Of a stretch of DNA of 6,261 nucleotides, positions 1-6,214 are shown piece after piece. The stretch comes from Ignavibacteria bacterium (lineage in GTDB: Bacteria > Bacteroidota > Ignavibacteria > Ignavibacteriales > Melioribacteraceae): NCBI GenBank assembly GCA_003233295.1, contig QILJ01000334.1:1-6261 (forward strand), written 5' to 3'. The notes beneath the pieces were generated by a model that saw only the letters and a program-made list of their open reading frames with translations, was not told the DNA's origin and ran no database searches. How positions within the stretch are numbered: the stretch's first letter is position 1; each line of letters begins with the position of its first letter. The position numbers were made by a program, and so were the translations under genes.

Positions 1-70
1 GTTACTTGATATCTGTAGTTAAGAGCAGTAGAGACTTGGTATAAGAATAGTTAATTTAAACAAGGCGGGT

Positions 71-111
71 CACAGAGTTACACAAAGAAGACACAAAGTC
101 ACACAGAGGAA
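71..111 (+). repeat. Degenerate ~10-bp tandem repeat (CACAGAG/CACAAAG)
   Basis: Four units follow one another: CACAGAGTTA, CACAAAGAAGA, CACAAAGTCA and CACAGAGGAA. It lies about 70-110 bases past the end of the transporter gene, in non-coding sequence. The style resembles the other short-period repeats of this window, but the unit differs. Confidence 0.65.
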
Positions 112-145
112 AACTTCATTGCAAAGCTAGTTTGTAACTTCTAAA

Positions 146-180
146 ATCTAGAATCCAGTATCCATCATCCAGTATCCAGC
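146..180 (+). repeat. 7-bp tandem repeat (ATCCAGT) ending on the transporter stop codon
   Basis: Five heptamers run without gaps: ATCTAGA, ATCCAGT, ATCCATC, ATCCAGT and ATCCAGC. The final base is also the first plus-strand base of the stop codon (CTA, 180-182). Degenerate heptamer tandem repeats are known between genes in other bacteria, for example the STRR repeats of cyanobacteria. No terminator hairpin with a T-run is seen here. Confidence 0.65.
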
Positions 181-2330
181 TATACCAACGCGCTCACATT
201 ACCGGAATCTTTTACAAAAAGACACGACGATTTAGTAAGTTCAGTTGTCTCGCGCATAAAGTCAAATTCAAATTTATGACCGACTCCAAAGATATTCATA
301 TCTGCCCGCGGAGCTTTTTGCAGCGCTTCGTTAAAACTTCCGGTCAGAACGTAAAACTCCGATAGGGAAGGAAGGCGCGTCTGGTCACTAAGTCTATACA
401 AAAAGCTGTATAATCTTTTTTTATCACTTTCATTTTCAGCAACGGTAACAAGATTGATCTTTCCGCCCCAGTTAGACTGAAGCTGAAGTGTAATCAAAAT
501 TGCCAAGTGCCAGTTCGGACTTCTATCGCGGAGCCAGATGTTAACATCATTCTGCAGTCCAAATGCAACCCTAGGATGCTGACGAAGTATTAAAGTTCCC
601 AGTTCATATTTCGTTGCAATATCAACTATGCTCTGTATCTTACCATCTTTCTCAGGATTAGAACCAAGCGTTAAGAAGAGAGTATTTGGTCTGAAAGCCC
701 CGGCTTTCAAAGTCTGGATAACTAATTTACTGCCGTGAATAAAATCACTATCTTCAATAACAGTTGAATTGACCAAAATACCCTCATTATCAAGCGGCTG
801 CAGAAGTTCTTTCAGATTCTGACTGCTTTTCTCATCCGGAGTCGGTTTAACAGTGAAAGCAAAAATACTTCCGACCGGGTGAGTAATATTTCTGATAAAT
901 AATAACGGACCGCCCCATTCCTCAGGATTTTCAATCGGTAAAAGGATATCCGGTTTCCAAACAATTTGATGGAGCGGGAACTTGGATGCAATGCGCGATG
1001 CTTTTTCAGCAAGAGCCAAAAACATTCCGCCGCGAATATCTCCCCAATCCGAGTTTAGACCCTGCTTTGTTAAATAATAATATATTGCAATGATCGTTAT
1101 GATAGCAATTATACCGAATATCGGATCGATCAGGAAGATTATCAAATTTGATCCGAGAAATCCGATAAGAGGGACAAGTTTCGGGATCTTAAAAGTCGGT
1201 CGGAAACTGATAATGTGCATACTCTGCTGAATGAATACCACAAGGTTCAAAGTTCCGTAAGTAATGAGAAAGAACATTGTTATCAACGTAGCAAGTGCGT
1301 TAAAATCACCGAGGGATAAAGGGAGCAGGATAAACAGCCCTGTAAAGACGATAGCATTTCTCGGTTCTCCTGTTTCCGCCTTCTTCTCAAAGAAATTATG
1401 AAATATGATTGTTTTATGTTCAGCTAAAGCCTGCAGGATTCTGGGAGCGCCAATCAGGCTGCCAAGCGCTGATGAGAATGTTGCCGATAAAATGCCGATA
1501 ATGACCAGCGGTCCCCACCAAGCTTTATCTACCATTATCATCTGGTTGCTGCGCAGTTCTTCCGGCGAAGCGACTATAGATAATCCATAAGCTAGAATGA
1601 TGTATATTATCATTGTTACACCAATTGCACTCAACGTTCCTTTTGGAATTGCCTTCCTCGGATTCCGCAACTCTCCCGAGAGGTTAGCTCCTGCCATAAT
1701 TCCCGTAACGGCAGGGAAAAACACTGCGAAAACTCCCCAGAAATTTGCATCGTCAAATGTCCCTATAAGATAGCTGCCGGATGCTGTTTCATAAGGCGAG
1801 AGTAGGAAAGAGACGATTGAAAGTACAATTATACCCAATATAAAATATTGTACTCTAATGGCGAACACAGTACTGACGTATGAGATTGCCATTAATACGA
1901 GCCATGCCGTAAGAGAAATTACTATTGCGGGATGATCAGGGAATATCATTAACCAGCCTTCGGTAAAACCGGCGATATAAAGCGCAGCCGAAAGCGACTG
2001 CGAAATGTAAAATGGAATTCCGATACTTCCGCCGGCTTCCAATCCTAATGATTTTGAGATTATAGAATAAGCGCCGCCAGCACCGATCTTGATGTTTGTA
2101 GTAATGGATGACATCGATAGACCGGTAGTAATTGTAATAATCTTTGCCAACAGAATAATAGCGATAGCCCCCAGTAACCCGGCGTTGCCAACGACCCATC
2201 CAAGCCTTAAGTACATAATAACACCGAGTATGGTTAGTACATCCGGTGTAAAAACTCCTCCGAACGTTCCTAACCTGCGGTGGTCATTATTAGCATTGTG
2301 TCTTTTTGACAGCTGTTTGATACGAGCCAT
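180..2330 (-). CDS. Cation-chloride cotransporter-like (SLC12/APC superfamily) membrane transporter
   Basis: This is a 716-residue integral membrane protein of the inner membrane, probably carrying chloride together with a cation. About 12 membrane segments are visible between residues 28 and 420, followed by a soluble cytoplasmic domain (about 425-716). SLC12 signatures are clear: GTFGGVF at 21-27, GAGGAYSIISKSLG at 83-96, FFPAVTGIMAGANLSGE at 204-220 and SSALGSLIGAPRILQAL at 286-302. Aligned by eye to human NKCC1 (numbering from memory), the potassium-site Tyr (Y118), Pro (P206) and Thr (T209) and the chloride-site Tyr (Y358) are kept. The TM8 Ser pair of the sodium site (S286, S287) is kept, but the TM1 Asn is T33 and the TM1 Trp is L35. 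The C-terminal domain is shorter than in animal members; a Methanosarcina relative has a universal-stress-protein-like fold there. Family assignment is firm, ion specificity is not. Many databases would call it simply 'amino acid permease'. The ATG is the first in frame and has GGAG 11 bases upstream. Confidence 0.93.
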   Translation of the reverse strand: MARIKQLSKRHNANNDHRRLGTFGGVFTPDVLTILGVIMYLRLGWVVGNAGLLGAIAIILLAKIITITTGLSMSSITTNIKIGAGGAYSIISKSLGLEAGGSIGIPFYISQSLSAALYIAGFTEGWLMIFPDHPAIVISLTAWLVLMAISYVSTVFAIRVQYFILGIIVLSIVSFLLSPYETASGSYLIGTFDDANFWGVFAVFFPAVTGIMAGANLSGELRNPRKAIPKGTLSAIGVTMIIYIILAYGLSIVASPEELRSNQMIMVDKAWWGPLVIIGILSATFSSALGSLIGAPRILQALAEHKTIIFHNFFEKKAETGEPRNAIVFTGLFILLPLSLGDFNALATLITMFFLITYGTLNLVVFIQQSMHIISFRPTFKIPKLVPLIGFLGSNLIIFLIDPIFGIIAIITIIAIYYYLTKQGLNSDWGDIRGGMFLALAEKASRIASKFPLHQIVWKPDILLPIENPEEWGGPLLFIRNITHPVGSIFAFTVKPTPDEKSSQNLKELLQPLDNEGILVNSTVIEDSDFIHGSKLVIQTLKAGAFRPNTLFLTLGSNPEKDGKIQSIVDIATKYELGTLILRQHPRVAFGLQNDVNIWLRDRSPNWHLAILITLQLQSNWGGKINLVTVAENESDKKRLYSFLYRLSDQTRLPSLSEFYVLTGSFNEALQKAPRADMNIFGVGHKFEFDFMRETTELTKSSCLFVKDSGNVSALV

Positions 2331-2339
2331 CTTTAATAA

Positions 2340-2345
2340 TTCTCC
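2340..2345 (-). promoter_or_regulatory. Ribosome binding site of the transporter gene
   Basis: The transcript-sense sequence GGAGAA precedes the ATG, with 11 bases between GGAG and the start codon. The spacing is slightly long but usable, and the intervening bases are AT-rich. Confidence 0.6.
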
Positions 2346-2444
2346 GTTAGTATGAATCTGAAATATAAAGGGAAAAATTGTTAATTGCGAGATTTGATTT
2401 GTGGGAAAGAATATTTTCTAATATAATTCATCAGGACAGAATAA

Positions 2445-2487
2445 ATAGCACGCGGATTAAACGGATGTTACGGATCATCACTGATCT
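2445..2487 (+). repeat. Short-period dispersed repeat (GGAT/CTGAT type), copy 1
   Basis: The triplet GAT recurs every 9-10 bases within ACGCGGATTAAACGGATG and the bases following, starting at ATAG and ending in CTGATCT before an A-run. It matches the reverse complement of 6215-6257 at 31 of 43 positions without gaps (hand count). From general knowledge, similar 'CGGATTAACACAGAT'-style sequences occur between genes of many environmental bacteria; their function is unknown. It lies between the two genes and is non-coding. Confidence 0.6.
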
Positions 2488-2511
2488 AAAAAACTAACGA
2501 AGATATCTGTT

Positions 2512-5500
2512 TTACTGTTGGTAGAATTGGCTGAAAGCAGTTTCAACATCATCCACAATGTTGAATACCCTATCCAGACCGGAAAGCAAGAAAGTTGTAG
2601 TGGTCATTTTCGATAAGTCAACAACAATAGTCATTTCTCTATCTTGCTTGCGTAATTTTTTCAGTAGGGAGACCATAACGCCTAAAAATGTTGAATCGAT
2701 AAACTCAGATAATGACACATCCAAAATAATTTTTTTATAATCAGATTCATAAATACCATTCAAAAACTCTTTGAACTCAGCAGCTTTGTCTGTAGTACAT
2801 CTTAGAATATTAACATAAACTAATGTTATAAATTCATAGTTGAACTGTTCAAAGTGGACTGAGTAGTTTCTTCTGATCTCGTAACCGGAAGGTAGTATAA
2901 AATCAGGCGGGTCAATTGTTAATTCCACGGGTTTGATAGTTTTATCTTCAGTTTGTCCAGACTCCGGTTCATAATCAATAAGTTTATCTAAGATCGCACT
3001 TTCATCGTTCGGTATTTCAACTTTTTTATCTTTCAATTCCTTTTTAACTAGGTTGATTACTTCCTTAGCAAGATTTGATGGCTCTTCTTTTTTCTCATCT
3101 ACTTTAACCGATTCACGTAGTCTTTCTTTTTCTTTCAAAAGTTCTTTTTCTCTAAGCTCTAATGCTTCACTCTCTTGTAGCAGTTGTTTCTCTGTAAAAA
3201 TTCTTTCTTTCTCTAATTCCGTTTCTTTTTCTACAAGTTCTTTTTCTTTTTTCGCAAGTATCTCCATCTGCATTTGAATGGTCTCGGTAGAAATATTTTC
3301 TTTTTTTCTCAATTCTTTTGTCTTTTCTTCCAATTCTTTTTCAAGATTAAAAATTTTCTTCTCTTTTTCCGAGACAGATTCTATTTGAGATTGTTTTACT
3401 TCCAATTCCCTCATTTTCTCGTGAAGTTGCTCCTCAATCATAGCCTTCTCTTCTTCCAAGACTTTAGCCTTCTTCACCCATTCTTCATTATTTAAAGTTT
3501 CATGTTTCTCAAATTCTTCCTGTTTTTTATTTATTTCATCAAGTTTTACCTGAAGTTTCTGCTGGGCAATGTTAAGCTCTTTTTCCTTTAAGCTGAGTTT
3601 AGTTTCAGCCTCTTCCAATTCTTTTTCTTTTTGAAGAAGTTGTTCAATTTTCTTTTGTTCCGCTTCAAGATTTATATACTTTTGTTTTAACTCTTGTTCG
3701 GCAGCAAGTTTTTCCGCTTCAAACTGTGCAGCCTTCTGTGCCAGTTCATTTTCATATTTTTCCAACTTTTCCTGATTAGTAAGATTCAGGTCAAGCTCGG
3801 CTTGTTTCTTATCAACCTCAGCTAATTTATTCTTTAGAATTTCTTGAGCAATAGAAAGTTCTTTTTCTTTTTGCTCGTACATCACTTTTGCTTCTTCAAG
3901 TTCTTTCTCACGCTGAAGCATTGCTTCAAGTCGTTGCTGGTTTTCTTCTAACTGACGATTCTTCTCTCTTAATTTTTCCTCGGCAGCAAGTTTTTCTCTT
4001 TCAAATTCATCAGCTTTCTGAGTAAGTTCTGCTTCGTACTTGTCAAGTTTTTCCTTATTGGAAAGGTTTTCACCAAGTTCGGCAAGTTTGGCATCGGCTT
4101 CTTCAAGTTTTTGTTTTAACTGTTCTTGTTCTTCCAGAAGCTCCTTTTCTTTCTGGCTATATGTTTGTCTGGCATCTTCAAGGTCTTTACCGCTTTGTAC
4201 CTTAACTTCGAGATAGACTTTCTCGTCTTCTAATTCTGATAGTTTAGCTTGTAATTTTCTTTCAGTTTCCAGCTTTTCATTTTCAAATTGTTCGGCTCTT
4301 TTAACCAATTCTTCTTCATATTTTTCAAGTTTTTCCTGGTTGGAAAGTTCTCTATCTAATTCCGCTTGCCGCTTATCCGCTTCGGCTATTCTTTCCTCAA
4401 GTTCCCTTTGTTCACGCAGAAGTTCTTTCTCTCTTTGGTCAATATCGCGTTTAGAATTTTCTAATACTTCACTTTCTTTAACTAAATTATTTAACTGCTC
4501 TTCTTCTTTTTTCAACTCGGCAAGTTTTATTTCAAGCTCTTTTTCAGCGGCTGCTTTTTCTTCTTCGAACTTTGCAGTTTTTTCGGATAATTCTTTTTCG
4601 TATGCTTCTAACTTCTGCTGTTCCGAAAGGACTTTTTCAAATTCTTTTTCTTTCTCTTCAAATAATTTCTGCTGATCTTGCTGAAGTTGTTCCAGTTCAA
4701 ATTTTTGTGATTGGAGCATACTAGCTTTTTCTTCAAGGTCTTTTTCTTTTTCGGTAAGCAGTTCTTCCCGCTCCAGCATTGCCTGATACTCTTTTTCTTT
4801 TTCCTCAAGAGCTTCTAATCTTTCTTCAACTTCTCTTTCCATCTTAACTTTTTCTTCTTCAAGAATTTGCTCGCGAAGTTTAAGTTTTTGTTCAAGCGAT
4901 CCTAACTCACTTTCCTTATTTGTTAATATCTCTTCTTTTTGAAGTACGTAATTTATCTCATTTTTCCTTCTTTCAATTTCTTGGAATTTCTCGTCTAATT
5001 CCCTTTCTTTCTGTACAAGGTCTGCTTCACGGGCTAGAGTTTTATCGGCTAATTCTTTTTCTTTTGTCAGTTCTTCAAGTATATGAGTGATCTCTTTTTC
5101 GCGTTCTTGCAGTTCCTTTTCTTTTGAAAGAACATTTTCAACCAGTTTTTCCTGCTGAGATAATTCCTTCGATTTTTTGATCAGTTCAATTTCTTTTAGG
5201 GCAAGAACTTTAGCTTTTTCGATTGATTCATTAAGAAGGTCTTTCTCCTCTATAATCACATTTACTTTTTTCTGCAGTTCATCTTCTTTCTCTTTCAGTT
5301 GATCCAGTTCTTTGAGTAAAGTTTTTTTTGCATTTTCCTTTTCTACTTCGAGGGATTTTTCATTTAAGATAAGAGATTGTTCTTTTTTCTGCAGTTCGTC
5401 TAATTCCTGCTGCAGAGCAATTTCGGCAAACTCCTTTTCTTTGCTGAGAGATTCCTTGAACTTGATCAGCTCTCTTTCTTTTTCCGATAGCTCTTGGATC

Positions 5501-6078
5501 TTTCTGGCAATTTCGGCTTCAGCGGCTTCCTTTTCTTCTTTAAGTATTTTACTTATTCTTTCAAATTCTTTTTCCGAAATATCATCGGAAAGTTCAGATT
5601 CGATATCGAATTCGGTTGAATATACTTCTACTTTTTGCTGTCCGGGAGATTTTTTTTTTGGTTGAGGATAATTAGGAAAGTGGATATTCGATTTTAAGTT
5701 ATCCAGAATTTTCCAATCCTGAACTATCAGGTTGTTAAGATCCTGTCCCGAAATAAAAAACAGTTCGGTACGCTGAACTGCGCTGGCTTTGGAATTTCTG
5801 GGTATTGATTCATAAAGTTCATCGTAACCGAAAATATCCCCATCCTGGAGCAGAATTGAAGTCGGAAGTTCCTCGCTGAGTTCTTGAGCGGTTTCTAAAC
5901 TGATTTGACCTGATGAAATTAAAAATATTCCCTCCGTTGAATCATTTTCCCTGAAAAGAACTTTTCCTTCACTTAGAGCAATACTTTCAATTTTAATTTC
6001 ACTGAAATCAAACTGATCTAATTGGAGACCGTTAAAAAGTTTACTCTTGCTTAATTGCTCGGTACGTTCTGTATCCAT
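2512..6078 (-). CDS. Giant coiled-coil protein with N-terminal cyclic-nucleotide-binding domain and C-terminal STAS domain
   Basis: This 1188-residue protein is not a family I recognise. Residues 14-120 form a CAP/CRP-type effector domain, with LFNGL at 14-18, FRENDSTEGIFLISSGQ at 42-58, a GDIFG turn at 80-84 and PR at 93-94. The Glu that contacts ribose in cAMP-binding members is Y85, so the ligand is uncertain; R94 fits the phosphate-binding Arg. A Pro/Lys-rich linker (135-150) leads into a Glu/Lys/Leu/Gln-rich coiled coil (about 168-992), with 32-residue repeats at 179-306 and 94-residue repeats at 484-859. A linker with Pro and acidic residues (993-1075) precedes a STAS domain (1080-1185), with the IDST phosphorylation-loop motif at 1127-1130 and LSGLDRVFNI at 1085+ further on. 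No signal peptide, membrane span, DNA-binding helix-turn-helix or enzyme motif is seen. A cytoplasmic sensor or scaffold role is inference. The start is fixed by a strong ribosome site and an in-frame TAG five codons upstream (6091-6093). Confidence 0.93.
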   Translation of the reverse strand: MDTERTEQLSKSKLFNGLQLDQFDFSEIKIESIALSEGKVLFRENDSTEGIFLISSGQISLETAQELSEELPTSILLQDGDIFGYDELYESIPRNSKASAVQRTELFFISGQDLNNLIVQDWKILDNLKSNIHFPNYPQPKKKSPGQQKVEVYSTEFDIESELSDDISEKEFERISKILKEEKEAAEAEIARKIQELSEKERELIKFKESLSKEKEFAEIALQQELDELQKKEQSLILNEKSLEVEKENAKKTLLKELDQLKEKEDELQKKVNVIIEEKDLLNESIEKAKVLALKEIELIKKSKELSQQEKLVENVLSKEKELQEREKEITHILEELTKEKELADKTLAREADLVQKERELDEKFQEIERRKNEINYVLQKEEILTNKESELGSLEQKLKLREQILEEEKVKMEREVEERLEALEEKEKEYQAMLEREELLTEKEKDLEEKASMLQSQKFELEQLQQDQQKLFEEKEKEFEKVLSEQQKLEAYEKELSEKTAKFEEEKAAAEKELEIKLAELKKEEEQLNNLVKESEVLENSKRDIDQREKELLREQRELEERIAEADKRQAELDRELSNQEKLEKYEEELVKRAEQFENEKLETERKLQAKLSELEDEKVYLEVKVQSGKDLEDARQTYSQKEKELLEEQEQLKQKLEEADAKLAELGENLSNKEKLDKYEAELTQKADEFEREKLAAEEKLREKNRQLEENQQRLEAMLQREKELEEAKVMYEQKEKELSIAQEILKNKLAEVDKKQAELDLNLTNQEKLEKYENELAQKAAQFEAEKLAAEQELKQKYINLEAEQKKIEQLLQKEKELEEAETKLSLKEKELNIAQQKLQVKLDEINKKQEEFEKHETLNNEEWVKKAKVLEEEKAMIEEQLHEKMRELEVKQSQIESVSEKEKKIFNLEKELEEKTKELRKKENISTETIQMQMEILAKKEKELVEKETELEKERIFTEKQLLQESEALELREKELLKEKERLRESVKVDEKKEEPSNLAKEVINLVKKELKDKKVEIPNDESAILDKLIDYEPESGQTEDKTIKPVELTIDPPDFILPSGYEIRRNYSVHFEQFNYEFITLVYVNILRCTTDKAAEFKEFLNGIYESDYKKIILDVSLSEFIDSTFLGVMVSLLKKLRKQDREMTIVVDLSKMTTTTFLLSGLDRVFNIVDDVETAFSQFYQQ
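3502..4629 (-). repeat. Four in-register 94-residue (282-bp) tandem repeats inside the coiled coil
   Basis: Residues 484-577, 578-671, 672-765 and 766-859 align end to end without a gap. Each begins with L(S/T)xQ/KxKLxxY, has FExEK at unit position 21 and KEKEL or REKEL near position 66, and mostly ends in a KxxE(L/F) segment. Identities counted by hand are about 40/94 (first to second), 50/94 (second to third) and 52/94 (third to fourth). The DNA is clearly more diverged than the protein pattern, so the duplications look old. A degenerate partial copy precedes the array (residues 402-483, 98-residue offset) and another follows it (about 866-912, 88-residue offset). Confidence 0.85.
5161..5544 (-). 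repeat. Four ~32-residue (96-bp) repeats at the start of the coiled coil
   Basis: Residues 179-210, 211-242, 243-274 and 275-306 share a gap-free pattern: L/I-x-x-EK-x-x-A near the start, a central xELxxLxxKExEL-type stretch and a Lys/Glu-rich end. A looser 30-residue copy (307-336) and another good start (LTKEKELAD at 337) follow. Because Glu/Lys/Leu-rich helices resemble each other by composition, some of the similarity is background. The exact 32-residue spacing of the EK motif in the first four units is the supporting sign. Confidence 0.6.
5650..5659 (-). other. A10 homopolymer in coding strand at the sensor/coiled-coil junction
   Basis: Ten consecutive A residues on the coding strand span the last base of the codon for P140 and the codons for K141-K143. 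This is just after the cyclic-nucleotide-binding domain and before the coiled coil. Reading with one A fewer gives a TAG stop after residue 149; reading with one A more gives a TGA stop after residue 161. Either slip leaves a product containing only the sensor domain. Runs of this length are known sites of polymerase slippage; actual slippage here is inference. Confidence 0.6.
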
Positions 6079-6081
6079 AAA

Positions 6082-6088
6082 CCCCTTC
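6082..6088 (-). promoter_or_regulatory. Ribosome binding site of the coiled-coil gene
   Basis: The transcript-sense sequence is GAAGGGG, three bases before the ATG, with AAGG complementary to the 16S rRNA 3' end at 5 bases spacing. It is the only start with such a site, and an in-frame TAG lies just upstream, so it decides the start. Confidence 0.75.
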
Positions 6089-6135
6089 AGCTAAAAAGCT
6101 TTCCCTCTAAATAATGTAAAATGTTTAATATATAA

Positions 6136-6163
6136 ATTAAAAAAAAGAAAACTAAATTGTAAA
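6136..6163 (-). promoter_or_regulatory. Possible sigma70-like promoter of the coiled-coil gene
   Basis: On the minus strand TTTACA (6158-6163) and TTTAAT (6136-6141) are 16 bases apart, each one mismatch from the sigma70 consensus, with a T-rich spacer. Transcription would start near 6129, giving a leader of about 50 bases. The region is very AT-rich, so chance matches are likely. If the host uses Bacteroidota-type promoters, this consensus may not apply. Confidence 0.25.
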
Positions 6164-6176
6164 ACTATTTTTATGG

Positions 6177-6188
6177 CACTTTAAAGTG
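6177..6188. other. 12-bp perfect palindrome upstream of the coiled-coil gene
   Basis: CACTTTAAAGTG is a perfect inverted repeat with no spacer, about 100 bases before the start codon and just upstream of the possible promoter. It could be a binding site for a dimeric regulator. The AT-rich core makes coincidence possible. Confidence 0.3.
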
Positions 6189-6214
6189 AATGTAATTTAA
6201 ATAATTGCTTTTAA

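Noticed and set aside
139..153. TTCTA/TAGAA hairpin after the transporter as a terminator
   Set aside because: The 5-bp AT-rich stem is weak and has no T-run in transcript sense.
1..179. CRISPR array suggested by repeated CACA and ATCC motifs
   Set aside because: The units are 7-11 bases, directly adjacent and without unique spacers, so they are simple tandem repeats.
1405..2355. Small open frames overlapping the transporter on either strand
   Set aside because: They lie entirely or almost entirely within a well-supported SLC12-type gene and show no recognisable protein features.
2472..2487. Hairpin GATCA-TCAC-TGATC as a terminator of the coiled-coil gene
   Set aside because: The stem is only 5 bp (6 with a G-T pair), and in transcript sense the T-run lies before, not after, the stem. 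It is better explained as part of the dispersed repeat.
3000..5600. Long pyrimidine-rich plus strand as a triplex-forming or structural DNA element
   Set aside because: The skew follows directly from Glu/Lys/Gln codons of the coiled coil (GAA, AAA, GAG, CAA on the coding strand), so no separate DNA function is needed.
3053..5665. Several open plus-strand frames rich in Ser, Phe and Leu opposite the coiled-coil gene
   Set aside because: They are the antisense of Glu/Lys codons (TTC, TTT, CTT) and have low-complexity composition, with no domain and no convincing ribosome site. They are shadows of the real gene.
180..6078. Operon linking the coiled-coil protein and the transporter
   Set aside because: The genes share direction, but 181 bases with a repeat lie between them and there is no overlap or functional link. 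It cannot be supported beyond possibility.
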